A DNA stretch of 22,242 nt from a virus, in IMG/VR virus record IMGVR_UViG_3300027749_000509, positions 1 to 22,242 of that record. One strand, written 5' to 3'. Shown here piece by piece: positions 1-5,803 of this stretch (position 1 is the stretch's first letter; each line of letters begins with the position of its first letter). The notes below the pieces were generated by a model. It saw only the letters and a program-made list of their open reading frames with translations, did not search any database and had not been told where the DNA came from. The position numbers and the translations under genes were made by a program.

Positions 1-1
1 A

Positions 2-145
2 ACAAGCCGAGGGAATAGCCTGTTAGCTTTGAAAGAAGATAACTGGTCTAAGAAGAAACGTGAGGAAGAACGGCAAGACAAAGAGGTAACTCCTAGCTAT
101 GCACGTAAGCCTGCACGTGATGATGATTCGGAAGTCCCGTTCTGA
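2..145 (+). CDS. 3' end of unidentified gene with SSB-like acidic tail (partial)
   Basis: An open frame enters from the left edge and ends in TGA at 143-145, giving 47 visible residues that finish in a basic stretch (SKKKREEER) and then the acidic tip DDDSEVPF. An acidic tail ending in Pro-Phe is the hallmark of single-stranded DNA-binding proteins, where it docks replication and repair partners; some other phage replication proteins end in the same way. The stop overlaps the next start as TGATG, so the two genes are translationally coupled. The N-terminal fold is outside the window, so SSB is a suggestion and not an identification. The frame and the tail are directly visible. Confidence 0.6.
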   Translation, partial: TSRGNSLLALKEDNWSKKKREEERQDKEVTPSYARKPARDDDSEVPF

Positions 146-468
146 TGGCAACAAAGGTTTCACCCACACAGCGTAGCTTGGCTCACTTACGTGAGTTGGG
201 TTACCACGTTGAAGTAGTTGAGAAGTGGAACAGCTTCACCAAACAACGAAAAGACCTGTGGGGGTGGGCAGACCTTCTAGCTATCAGGAAGGGTGAGGTA
301 CTGGCAGTGCAAGTTACCGCTTCTGCTGTCAGTGACCGTATAAAAAAGATTATGGCCTCTGACACGCTTGCTCTTGTCAGGGACTCAGGAATCAGGATTG
401 AAGTACACGGCTGGCGCAAGTCAGCAAAGACCAACAAATATGTTTTAAGAATAGAGGATATATCGTGA
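145..468 (+). CDS. Small PD-(D/E)XK-like (Holliday-junction resolvase/VRR-NUC-like) protein
   Basis: This 107-aa protein has the layout of a compact restriction-endonuclease-like fold: an N-terminal helix (SPTQRSLAHLRELGY), a strand and loop with KQRKDLWGWADLLAI, and then GEVLAVQVT. D43 sits where the first catalytic Asp of resolvase-like nucleases lies. The usual E-x-K on the next strand reads Q56-V57-T58, so the canonical metal and lysine residues are missing. It may be a variant nuclease or a non-catalytic DNA-binding relative. It starts with ATG overlapping the previous stop and its own TGA overlaps the next GTG start. The position just after an SSB-like gene fits a recombination or replication role. 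The fold assignment comes from motif reading only. Confidence 0.65.
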   Translation: MATKVSPTQRSLAHLRELGYHVEVVEKWNSFTKQRKDLWGWADLLAIRKGEVLAVQVTASAVSDRIKKIMASDTLALVRDSGIRIEVHGWRKSAKTNKYVLRIEDIS

Positions 469-653
469 GTGAAGTTCAACAAGCACAACAATTACAGATG
501 AGTGATGACAGCATGAAGAAGGCTGGCAACTCCATTAACTACGCAGTCAACCTAGTCAACATGTCTCTGCAACAACTGTGGAACATAGCCTACCAAGCTG
601 GCTTTGAAGACGCACAAGCAATTATGAAAACAGACAGAGGAGTGCAGCAATGA
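465..653 (+). CDS. Small hypothetical protein (62 aa)
   Basis: I do not recognise this protein. It starts with GTG at 465 overlapping the upstream TGA (GTGA), with AGAGGA about 6 bases upstream as a ribosome binding site. The N-terminus is Gln-rich (QQAQQLQ) and the rest is predicted helical with an amphipathic stretch around INYAVNLVNMSLQQLWNIAY, and it has no signal peptide or cysteine. An in-frame ATG at 498 is an alternative start, but the overlap and RBS favour 465. The stop overlaps the start of the glycosyltransferase gene (ATGA). The coupling on both sides supports a real gene. Confidence 0.6.
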   Translation: MSEVQQAQQLQMSDDSMKKAGNSINYAVNLVNMSLQQLWNIAYQAGFEDAQAIMKTDRGVQQ

Positions 654-1396
654 GCAAGGCTCACATCTTCATTGCAACCCCTATGTATGGTGGCATGACC
701 ACTGGCTACTACTGTCAGTCACTGGTCAACACCACCGCTGTCATGCGAGCCAACGACATAGACATGTCCTTCTCTTGCATGTTTAACGAATCTCTCATCC
801 AACGTGGGCGCAACGCTCTTGCACATGGCTTTCTCAACAAGAAGGAAGCCACTCATTTAATGTTTATTGACGCAGACATCAGATGGAATCCAGCAGACAT
901 CATTCCCATGATTGAAGCAGACAAGGACATCATCTGCGGTATCTACCCCAAGAAAGAAATCAACTGGCATGAGGTAGAGAAGGCTGTCAAAGAGGGTGTG
1001 GAGGTTGACAAGCTGAAGACCCGTACAGGTAGCTTAGTGGTTAACCTTAAAGACTATCAAGGCACAGTCACAGTACCAGCGAATGAGCCTGTGGAAATAT
1101 TTAATGGCGGTACAGGGTTTATGCTTATCAAGCGTGAGTGCTTGGAAGACCTGTCAACCAAGATGGCAAGCTATATCAATGACGTTACCTTCCTGTCAGG
1201 CGAAATCAAGCAAGACAAGATTATTGAGTTTTTTGCCTGCGCTATTGAAGAAGGTGTAGGACGCTTGCTGTCTGAGGACTACTATTTCTGTCAGGAAGCC
1301 CGTAGGCATGGCTACAAGATTTACGCTGCTCCTTGGGTGGTTTTAGGGCATTTTGGAAGCTACCTGTTTGAAGGTGGCTTGATACCCGCTCCATGA
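650..1396 (+). CDS. GT-A fold glycosyltransferase (family 2-like)
   Basis: This is a 248-aa protein of usual size for phage single-domain GT-A transferases. The N-terminus (HIFIATPMYGG, residues 5-15) is the nucleotide-sugar binding strand and loop. FIDADI (73-78) carries the metal-binding D74-x-D76 signature. NGGTGFMLIKREC (152-164) is the acceptor-side strand typical of the fold, LSEDYYFC (207-214) supplies the conserved acidic ED pair, and H234 in VLGHFG could be the late metal ligand. Enzymes of this type move a sugar from a nucleotide-sugar donor. In phages the acceptors include modified DNA bases and host or virion glycans, and nothing here tells which. The gene overlaps both neighbours by ATGA, with AGAGGAG upstream at about 635-641. 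It is coupled to the PP-loop and methyltransferase genes. Confidence 0.85.
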   Translation: MSKAHIFIATPMYGGMTTGYYCQSLVNTTAVMRANDIDMSFSCMFNESLIQRGRNALAHGFLNKKEATHLMFIDADIRWNPADIIPMIEADKDIICGIYPKKEINWHEVEKAVKEGVEVDKLKTRTGSLVVNLKDYQGTVTVPANEPVEIFNGGTGFMLIKRECLEDLSTKMASYINDVTFLSGEIKQDKIIEFFACAIEEGVGRLLSEDYYFCQEARRHGYKIYAAPWVVLGHFGSYLFEGGLIPAP

Positions 1397-2244
1397 ACCC
1401 ATTCTTGATTAAAGAACCAACTTGTATCAGTTTCTCAGGTGGTAGGACTTCAGCATATATGCTTTACAAGGTGTTAGAGGCTCACCAGATGAGCTTGCCA
1501 AGTGAGGCTGTTGTCTGCTTTGCCAACACAGGCAAAGAAGAAGAAGCCACTTTAGAATTTGTCAATGAATGCTCTAAGCGTTGGAATGTTCCAATTTTTT
1601 GGCTGGAATATGTGGAGGTTGATGGTGAGCATTCTTTTAAGGTTGTTGATTATCAAACTGCTAGTAGAAATGGTGAGCCTTTTGAGGAAATTATTAAACA
1701 CTTTGACAATGCTTTACCAAATGGAAGGGCTAGGTATTGTTCAGCAAATTTAAAAACGAGAACTTTTTATAGATATTTAAGCTCTATTGGTTGGAAGGAA
1801 TGGGAATCTTTCCTTGGGATTCGTGCTGATGAGCCTAAACGAGTTGTCAAATTTAGGGCAAACCCAAACCCAGAAGGAAAACATGAGACTGTTTATTTGC
1901 CTTTGGCACAAGCCAATGTTTCGGCTAAGGATGTAAGTAATTTCTGGAAGCAGCAAGATTTTGACTTAGGCCTACCTAACATCAACGGCAAAACAATGCA
2001 CGGAAACTGTGATTTGTGTATGTTGAAGCCTAAAGCGCAGATTCTTAGCCTTATCCAAGAAAAGCCAGAGAGGGCTTTATGGTGGATTAAGCAAGAAGAA
2101 GAAGCCTCAAAAAGATGTGTAGGCGATGGAAAATTCTTTGCTATTGACAGGCCGAGTTATGCACAAATGTATAAATATGCTGCCGAGCAAACCGATATGT
2201 TTGACAAAAGTGAAGAAGCTATTTCTTGCTTCTGTGGGGATTAA
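1393..2244 (+). CDS. PAPS reductase-like PP-loop (adenine nucleotide alpha-hydrolase) protein
   Basis: This 283-aa protein opens with the PP-loop SFSGGRTSA (13-21), which binds and activates ATP or an adenylylated substrate, followed by VCFANTGKEEEATLEF, the typical second strand and helix of the PAPS reductase/DndC superfamily. Cysteines lie at C116 (RYCSAN), at C206-x2-C209 (CDLCMLKPKAQ) and at C279-x-C281 in the last residues (SCFCGD), a plausible set of Fe-S or zinc ligands. Members reduce PAPS or transfer sulfur; relatives act in DNA phosphorothioation, but no dnd partner genes are visible. The gene overlaps its upstream partner by ATGA and abuts the methyltransferase as TAAATG. It is visibly more AT-rich at about 1540-1960 than its neighbours, which hints at a separate origin. 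Family assignment is strong; substrate is unknown. Confidence 0.88.
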   Translation: MNPFLIKEPTCISFSGGRTSAYMLYKVLEAHQMSLPSEAVVCFANTGKEEEATLEFVNECSKRWNVPIFWLEYVEVDGEHSFKVVDYQTASRNGEPFEEIIKHFDNALPNGRARYCSANLKTRTFYRYLSSIGWKEWESFLGIRADEPKRVVKFRANPNPEGKHETVYLPLAQANVSAKDVSNFWKQQDFDLGLPNINGKTMHGNCDLCMLKPKAQILSLIQEKPERALWWIKQEEEASKRCVGDGKFFAIDRPSYAQMYKYAAEQTDMFDKSEEAISCFCGD

Positions 2245-2709
2245 ATGACCATCTCTCTTGACCTTGGGTGCGGTGAAACAATCCGCAACCCCTATCAAGC
2301 ATTGAAGGTGATAGGACTTGATATTCAGGACGCTGACCTGGCTATTGAGCCTATTCCTCATCCTGATGACCATTTTGACTTTGTAACTGCCTATGACTTT
2401 CTAGAGCACATCCCACGCCTCTTGTATGTCCCGCAACGCAGATACCCGTTTGTGGAACTGATGTCAGAGGTTTGGCGGGTGATGAAGGTGGGCGGCAAGT
2501 TCTTATCTTCTACACCAGCGTTTCCACATGCGCCAGCATTCCAAGACCCAACCCATGTGAACATCATCACGCCTCTAACATTTGCAGAGTATTTTGATGA
2601 CGAGAAGACTTGGGCAAAGATGTACGGGTTTAAGGGAAAGTTTCACATCAACAACATGCGCTACCACGGCCCTCACCTGATAGCTGAGTTAGAGAAGGTC
2701 AGCGTTTAG
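2245..2709 (+). CDS. Class I SAM-dependent methyltransferase
   Basis: This 154-aa compact Rossmann-fold methyltransferase has motif I LDLGCG (5-10) for SAM binding, GLDI (24-27) ending strand 2 with an acidic residue for the ribose, FDFVTAYDFLEHI (44-56) as motif IV and post-motif, and VWRVMKVGGKFL (76-87) as the L-PGG-type motif. It is shorter than most family members because it lacks an N-terminal lead-in and has only a brief C-terminal half. It starts directly after the PP-loop gene stop (TAAATG). No DNA methyltransferase target motif such as DPPY or NPPF is visible, so a small-molecule, sugar or protein substrate is as likely as DNA. Its 3' end overlaps the convergent minus-strand gene by 11 bp. 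Confidence 0.87.
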   Translation: MTISLDLGCGETIRNPYQALKVIGLDIQDADLAIEPIPHPDDHFDFVTAYDFLEHIPRLLYVPQRRYPFVELMSEVWRVMKVGGKFLSSTPAFPHAPAFQDPTHVNIITPLTFAEYFDDEKTWAKMYGFKGKFHINNMRYHGPHLIAELEKVSV

Positions 2710-2845
2710 CAGTCTGTGCAGAACGGCGAAAGGCTTCTTTTGTTGGATAACCTTTCTGTCCACGCTTCTTAGCAGGTAGTCCTGCTGCTCTGCGCTTGTT
2801 GATGTTGTAGTACAAGCCACGTTTTGCTTTAGGTGTGTATGCCAT
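2699..2845 (-). CDS. Small basic conserved phage protein (48 aa)
   Basis: The chosen start is the ATG at 2845, whose A is also the last base of the upstream TAA (TAATG), giving a 48-aa product beginning MAYTPKAKRGLYYNINKRR. A longer frame opens upstream to 2896, but it would run back through the neighbouring gene and the overlap argues for the shorter form. The protein is strongly basic and rich in Lys, Arg and Ala, with no membrane segment. I recall similar short MAYTPKAKRGLYYNIN-type proteins in aquatic phages, without known function. It is the last gene of the leftward transcription unit and its end overlaps the convergent methyltransferase gene by 11 bp. Confidence 0.65.
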   Translation of the reverse strand: MAYTPKAKRGLYYNINKRRAAGLPAKKRGQKGYPTKEAFRRSAQTAKR

Positions 2846-3072
2846 TATCTGCAACCCCATCTCTTTCTTGCTGCTTTTCCTCTTTCTCCCGTCCACGACT
2901 TACTGCGAGCGCAGAAAGACTTGTGACGAGGGCCTGATTTTGTAGGTGCTTTCAGGTTGCTACCTGTTGCCCTGTTTGTCTTTGCCCGACCTTTGGCAGT
3001 TAAGCCACCACCCTTTTTGACAGACAACTTCTCGCCTCTGCCGACAGATAAGTTAGGTGACTTCTTTCTCAT
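2845..3072 (-). CDS. Conserved phage protein with GRGEKLS/SFCAR motif (DUF6321-like)
   Basis: This 75-aa very basic protein has conserved blocks SPNLSVGRGEKLSVKKGGG, GLTAKGRAKTNRATGSNLKAP and HKSFCARSKSWTGERGKAARKRWGC. The order of blocks and the SFCAR motif match a widespread short phage protein family of unknown function that I remember as DUF6321; the two cysteines near the C-terminus (SFCAR and WGC) are retained. A basic, Cys-containing minimal protein could bind DNA or metal, but this is unproven. Its ATG overlaps the endolysin stop (ATGA) and its TAA overlaps the next start, so it is translated as part of the late lysis operon. Confidence 0.75.
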   Translation of the reverse strand: MRKKSPNLSVGRGEKLSVKKGGGLTAKGRAKTNRATGSNLKAPTKSGPRHKSFCARSKSWTGERGKAARKRWGCR

Positions 3073-3410
3073 CCCACATTTCTCTCAAAATGGGGACAGT
3101 CAACCAGGTTGGAGAAGTTACCACCCCACCTGTTTTTAGGATGCAAGGACTCCCAGTACGCACCGATTGGGGCAATGATTTCTTTGCTCCAAATAATCTT
3201 TCCATCTTTGAAGAAGTTCAGGTCTATGGCACAGCGTTTCAGGTGAATGCTGTTCATGGTCTTAGACCGACCTGTCTTGAAGTAGATGGCTTGTTGTTCA
3301 GGTGTACGGGCAAGTTCCCCACCTGTAACGACAAACCCTTGTTCTGTAGCGTAAGTAATCAACTTACACATGTCTAGCAAGAATGCTGCTTGTTCTGTGT
3401 TGAGGCTCAT
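3069..3410 (-). CDS. M15-family peptidase endolysin
   Basis: This 113-aa single-domain enzyme cuts peptide cross-bridges of peptidoglycan (L-Ala-D-Glu or D-Ala-D-Ala-type endopeptidase). The M15 zinc-site pattern is visible: GGELARTPEQQAIYF (30-44), then SIHLKRCAIDLNFF with H56 and D63 as zinc ligands (S-x-H-x6-D), and DCPHFE with H107 as third ligand and D104 placed as the catalytic acid, the same Asp-x2-His spacing as in listeria phage endolysin Ply500. W95-G96-G97 is the conserved turn before the active site. There is no signal peptide or wall-binding domain, as expected for a holin-dependent lysin. Its ATG overlaps the holin stop. The small size suggests a Gram-negative host, which is an inference. 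Confidence 0.9.
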   Translation of the reverse strand: MSLNTEQAAFLLDMCKLITYATEQGFVVTGGELARTPEQQAIYFKTGRSKTMNSIHLKRCAIDLNFFKDGKIIWSKEIIAPIGAYWESLHPKNRWGGNFSNLVDCPHFERNVG

Positions 3411-3916
3411 TTCTTCCTCATTTCTGCAAGTTTTTCAACTGTTCTGCCACCGAAATACGCACCCATGATGAGCATTCCCCAGTTACCAAGCAGGGTGACA
3501 TAGCTTTCATTTGCGTTCAAGCCATATGCAGACATCATGGCAAACAGAAAGTAGCCTAGAAAGATGGCTATAAGGGACATAGGACGGATATTCTTGGACA
3601 GCCAAGAGTCACTGTTCATATCCGCTTGCCATCTGTCTGTGATGTTGTCAGCGTCATTCTGTGCAGCTTTTGCCAACAAGTCCAATTCAGCCAATTCCAT
3701 CTTGGCTTTCTCTATACCAAGTTCAAGTAGACGCTCTTCATGTTCAAACTGTAGCTGGCGTAGTTTAGAAACATCTTCAGGAGTGGGTGCGTCTGGTATC
3801 TTTACGCCAAGGGTGTTCTCCACCACTTCCTTGCCTTTAGCTTGGATGGCAGAAGAGAGAAGACCCAAGCCGTTCTCGGCAAGAGTACCTAGCAAGGATG
3901 CAATTATTGGTATCAC
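3407..3916 (-). CDS. Holin, 3-TM type
   Basis: This 169-aa protein has an N-terminal hydrophobic or amphipathic segment (residues 2-24), a long charged helical middle (about 46-100) and two clear membrane segments at 111-133 (RPMSLIAIFLGYFLFAMMSA) and 138-158 (SYVTLLGNWGMLIMGAYFGG). The block ending in DSWLSKNIRP just before the first clear TM is characteristic of the 3TM holin family. It makes the inner-membrane hole that releases the endolysin. It starts with GTG at 3916 overlapping the upstream TGA and is followed immediately by the endolysin, the normal cassette order. The long cytoplasmic middle section is usual for this family. Confidence 0.85.
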   Translation of the reverse strand: MIPIIASLLGTLAENGLGLLSSAIQAKGKEVVENTLGVKIPDAPTPEDVSKLRQLQFEHEERLLELGIEKAKMELAELDLLAKAAQNDADNITDRWQADMNSDSWLSKNIRPMSLIAIFLGYFLFAMMSAYGLNANESYVTLLGNWGMLIMGAYFGGRTVEKLAEMRKK

Positions 3917-4206
3917 TTGTCTTCCCTTTCCCTTTTGACTTGGTTTATCAGGCGTTGGACTTGTTGCTGTTGCTGTTTAGTTTCCTTCTTAACCTCAAGG
4001 ATGTCAAGATACATCAATCCCATGATAGGCAAAAGCAAGCCAAAAACCACCACCATGCTGAGAAAAGCTATTAAGAACCCCACTTGGCTATCCTCATTTG
4101 GCGCAGGGCGAGGAACAGGAGGTGGAGGTATATAGTAACTATCATTACTGCCCCGATTATTAGAGCCTTGTCTTGAAGATTGTTTAGCATTTGCCTTCGT
4201 TGCCAC
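3913..4206 (-). CDS. Single-TM coiled-coil protein in lysis cassette (spanin-like candidate)
   Basis: This 97-aa protein has a Ser/Asn-rich polar N-terminus, a proline knot PPPPVPRP (27-34), one membrane segment (about 42-69) and a short charged, Gln-rich coiled coil (EVKKETKQQQQQVQRL). A TM followed by a coiled coil and the location beside the holin recall inner-membrane spanins, but the extra 40-residue N-terminus is unusual and no lipobox-bearing outer partner is seen. It starts with GTG at 4206, inside the preceding gene in another frame, so 136 nt code for two proteins. A later start (ATG at 4056) would cut the TM in half, which supports the long form. The function is unproven. Confidence 0.6.
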   Translation of the reverse strand: MATKANAKQSSRQGSNNRGSNDSYYIPPPPVPRPAPNEDSQVGFLIAFLSMVVVFGLLLPIMGLMYLDILEVKKETKQQQQQVQRLINQVKREREDK

Positions 4207-4610
4207 AACGCTCTCCTGTCCTTGGCCTCTTGCTCTAGCCTAGCTTGCTCCTCTTGCTCCCTCAGTTTCGCATACTCTTCCTCAAACCTTGTCCACACCG
4301 CACCCAAGGCAGGGTCTACATGATAAATAAGAAACTCACGAAGTTCAACAGCTTGACGCTCTAACTCTATTTGGTTAAAGACATTTTCTAATGCTTGTGC
4401 TTTTAAGGATTTATTCTTGGGAGGGTTACGCTTTTGCTCCTCCGCATCCTTCTTTACTTCTTCATGCGCCTCAAAGAACTGACCTATGTAACCAGATATT
4501 TCCTTGGTTATCTTGTGCAGTTCACCACCCGTCTGCTTGATGTCTTTGTAAAGGGCTACCCCTTGCTTTATCGCCGCAATAGCGCCTAGAGCAAGGGTGA
4601 ACGGGTCAAT
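4071..4610 (-). CDS. C-terminally membrane-anchored helical protein, ATT start
   Basis: The minus-strand frame is open from a TAA at 4611-4613 down to 4071 with no ATG, GTG or TTG near its 5' end; the first conventional start is a TTG at 4307, which would discard 101 conserved-looking residues. The first codon after the TAA is ATT, and an AAGGGG sits 6 nt before it, an ideal ribosome binding site, so I take ATT at 4610 as the start (IDPFTLALGA..., probably read as Met). The 179-aa product is helical and charged, with YKDIKQTGGELHKITKEISG and a long coiled region (105-140), and has one membrane segment at 148-169. Its position before the holin suggests a lysis-region or virion membrane protein. 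An unrecognised start variant is the main uncertainty. Confidence 0.72.
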   Translation of the reverse strand: MDPFTLALGAIAAIKQGVALYKDIKQTGGELHKITKEISGYIGQFFEAHEEVKKDAEEQKRNPPKNKSLKAQALENVFNQIELERQAVELREFLIYHVDPALGAVWTRFEEEYAKLREQEEQARLEQEAKDRRALWQRRQMLNNLQDKALIIGAVMIVTIYLHLLFLALRQMRIAKWGS

Positions 4611-4612
4611 TT

Positions 4613-4624
4613 ACAGCCCCTTAT
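4613..4624 (-). promoter_or_regulatory. Ribosome binding site supporting the ATT start
   Basis: Read on the minus strand, TAAGGGGCTGTAA lies between the stop of the upstream virion gene and the ATT at 4610, with 6 nt (CTGTAA) between the GGGG and the start. No other start codon lies within a suitable distance in this frame. A TTG one base downstream is in a different frame that closes quickly. Confidence 0.6.
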
Positions 4625-4971
4625 GACATGCCCTCGCCAGGTGTCACATACACAATACCTGTGCCTGTGGCTACTATGGCAGAGACATAGAGAGAACTAG
4701 CAGCAGTATTTGCCGATTGTTTTGGTGCAGTAATAATGATTGTTTGATTGTTGTGCAGTATTGCTCCGTATGCAGGAGTACCCGCAACAGGAATTACAGC
4801 ATCATCTGTGCTTCCTGTACCTACACGGAAAAACACTTCTCCTGCTGTGCCGTTGTGTATTCTGAGTTGATTGCAGGGGCTGTCCGAAAGGATAGAGACC
4901 GTATTAGCCGTAGTTGTTACGTTAATACGGGTAGTCTTACCTTGAACCTGAAAAGCAATGTTATTAGCCAT
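4621..4971 (-). CDS. Small beta-rich virion-type protein, paralogue of the gene at 12325-12654
   Basis: This 116-aa protein is rich in Thr, Ala, Ile and Val, with alternating hydrophobic residues and no charged clusters, typical of beta-sandwich decoration or tail-accessory proteins. The stretch NQLRIHNGTAGEVFFRVG and the C-terminal GIVYVTPGEGM line up with NQYRIINSGSVTVFLGYG and AVYVTCGDGM in the 109-aa protein at 12325-12654, so the two are diverged copies. I recall related proteins in podovirus structural regions but no assigned function. Its ATG shares a base with the previous stop (TGATG). A single Cys (C33) is present. Confidence 0.7.
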   Translation of the reverse strand: MANNIAFQVQGKTTRINVTTTANTVSILSDSPCNQLRIHNGTAGEVFFRVGTGSTDDAVIPVAGTPAYGAILHNNQTIIITAPKQSANTAASSLYVSAIVATGTGIVYVTPGEGMS

Positions 4972-5213
4972 CAGTACACCTTTTTGCCACCACCTGAAGT
5001 TGGTGAGTGCTTGGTGTCATAAGACGGTGTTTCAGAGAAGTCAAACACAGCACGAAAGCCACCCTTGGGTAACTCGCCTGGTTGCCATCTCTGCATGTGT
5101 GATGTCGCATCCCGTGGAATGGGAGGACGCACAGCAGTAGAAGTCTGCTGATTTAAGTCGTGGTCACGTTGATGACTACGCTTACTCGGAATTTGAGGCT
5201 TGTGATTGAGCAT
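4971..5213 (-). CDS. Small hypothetical protein (80 aa)
   Basis: I do not recognise this protein. The 80 residues are polar, with a basic N-terminus (NHKPQIPSKRSHQRDHD), a proline-containing middle (AVRPPIPRDATSHMQRW) and a Gly/Ser end (SPTSGGGKKVY); there is no membrane segment, and it is probably largely unstructured. AAGGAG lies 8 bases before the ATG, and the start lies 32 nt inside the end of the upstream membrane-protein gene in another frame. The stop overlaps the downstream ATG (TGATG). The good RBS and coupling support it as a gene. Confidence 0.6.
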   Translation of the reverse strand: MLNHKPQIPSKRSHQRDHDLNQQTSTAVRPPIPRDATSHMQRWQPGELPKGGFRAVFDFSETPSYDTKHSPTSGGGKKVY

Positions 5214-5403
5214 TACTTTTCTCCTTGGTTCTCACCGTTAGGTGACTGAATATGACATAAATTGCAAGTGTTGTCACCCTCTCCCACTCTGGCCCCCACA
5301 TCACCCAACAGGCCAGACCACATGAGGTGAGCAGAGCAAGTATGGTAATTAATCGGTTTGAGATGACTTCTAACGCTAGACGAATGATGGCGGTTGCGTC
5401 CAT
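5182..5403 (-). CDS. Small two-TM membrane protein
   Basis: The chosen start is the ATG at 5403, because AAGGAGA lies 5 nt before it; an upstream in-frame ATG at 5418 would overlap that ribosome binding site. The 73-aa product has a short amphipathic N-terminus (DATAIIRLALEVISN), a first membrane segment around ITILALLTSCGLACWVMW and a second around VTTLAIYVIFSHLTV, then a basic and polar tail (RTKEKSNAQSQASNSE). Two TM helices in about 70 residues is a class II holin-like layout, so it may be a second holin or antiholin; this is inferred from topology alone. It overlaps the next gene by 32 nt. Confidence 0.65.
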   Translation of the reverse strand: MDATAIIRLALEVISNRLITILALLTSCGLACWVMWGPEWERVTTLAIYVIFSHLTVRTKEKSNAQSQASNSE

Positions 5404-5422
5404 ATGATTCTCCTTCAAGTTT

Positions 5423-5442
5423 GTGAATAATCATATTATCAC
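5423..5442. repeat. Imperfect inverted repeat upstream of the two-TM gene
   Basis: GTGAATAATCATATTATCAC can fold with arms GTGA/TCAC and TAAT/ATTA plus one bulged base. It spans the stop of the gene at 5439-5651 and the leader of the gene starting at 5403. It has no T-tract, so it is not a standard terminator; a stem-loop or operator role is possible. Confidence 0.35.
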
Positions 5443-5651
5443 TTATCCTCATCATCTTCTACATCCATAAACCCTGAACCCCAAGCTTCGTCAGAATCCT
5501 TCATCTTCAAGGCTTCTAGCTTGAGGGCACGGTCAAGGACTTTTACCTTGTCCGTCACGGACGCATCTGGGTCATTCATCACCTGAGTCATCAAGTCAGC
5601 AATAAACTTGTCTAACTCTGGGTTGATACCCTTGTCTTTCTTCTTGCTCAT
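5439..5651 (-). CDS. Small acidic hypothetical phage protein (70 aa)
   Basis: This is a 70-aa, mostly helical protein with a basic first segment (SKKKDKGINPELDKF), a central helix pair (IADLMTQVMNDPDASVTDK, VLDRALKLEALKMKD) and a conserved-looking acidic end (EAWGSGFMDVEDDEDK). The size, the helix-turn-helix-like spacing and the acidic tail are those of small conserved proteins often found in phage structural regions, but I cannot name it. It is too small and too far from the portal to call a terminase small subunit. Its ATG overlaps the TGA of the 50-aa gene upstream. Confidence 0.65.
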   Translation of the reverse strand: MSKKKDKGINPELDKFIADLMTQVMNDPDASVTDKVKVLDRALKLEALKMKDSDEAWGSGFMDVEDDEDK

Positions 5652-5800
5652 TTGGACAGTTTGCGTCCAACAGCACGTTTGGCAGGCTTGACATCACCTT
5701 TAGATTGCTTGCGTTGCATACGGTTGTAGTCTTCAGAGGCTCTCACCTCGTTCTCGCCGCCTTCTCTTGCTAAACGCTGTTCTGTTGATTCTTTTTTCAT
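5648..5800 (-). CDS. Very small basic hypothetical protein (50 aa)
   Basis: The product begins MKKESTEQRLAREGGENEV and ends KRAVGRKLSK. It starts 4 nt after the stop of the 458-aa gene, with AAGGAG 7 nt upstream overlapping that stop, and its TGA overlaps the next ATG (ATGA). It is highly charged with a basic C-terminal half, has no hydrophobic stretch, and is probably a DNA- or protein-contact peptide of the virion region. I do not recognise a family. The ribosome binding site and coupling on both sides are the main support. Confidence 0.65.
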   Translation of the reverse strand: MKKESTEQRLAREGGENEVRASEDYNRMQRKQSKGDVKPAKRAVGRKLSK

Positions 5801-5803
5801 GGT

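Noticed and set aside
201-491. Minus-strand frame opposite the PD-(D/E)XK-like gene
   Set aside because: It lies opposite a coupled plus-strand operon and has no RBS or family likeness.
2699-2896. Longer 65-aa version of the small basic protein
   Set aside because: The ATG at 2845 overlaps the upstream stop and gives the conserved-looking N-terminus; the extension only repeats the neighbour's DNA in another frame.
4308-4620. Frameshift or pseudogene explanation for the apparent gap
   Set aside because: The frame is intact from the ATT to the stop and has a good RBS, so no frameshift between the two genes is required.
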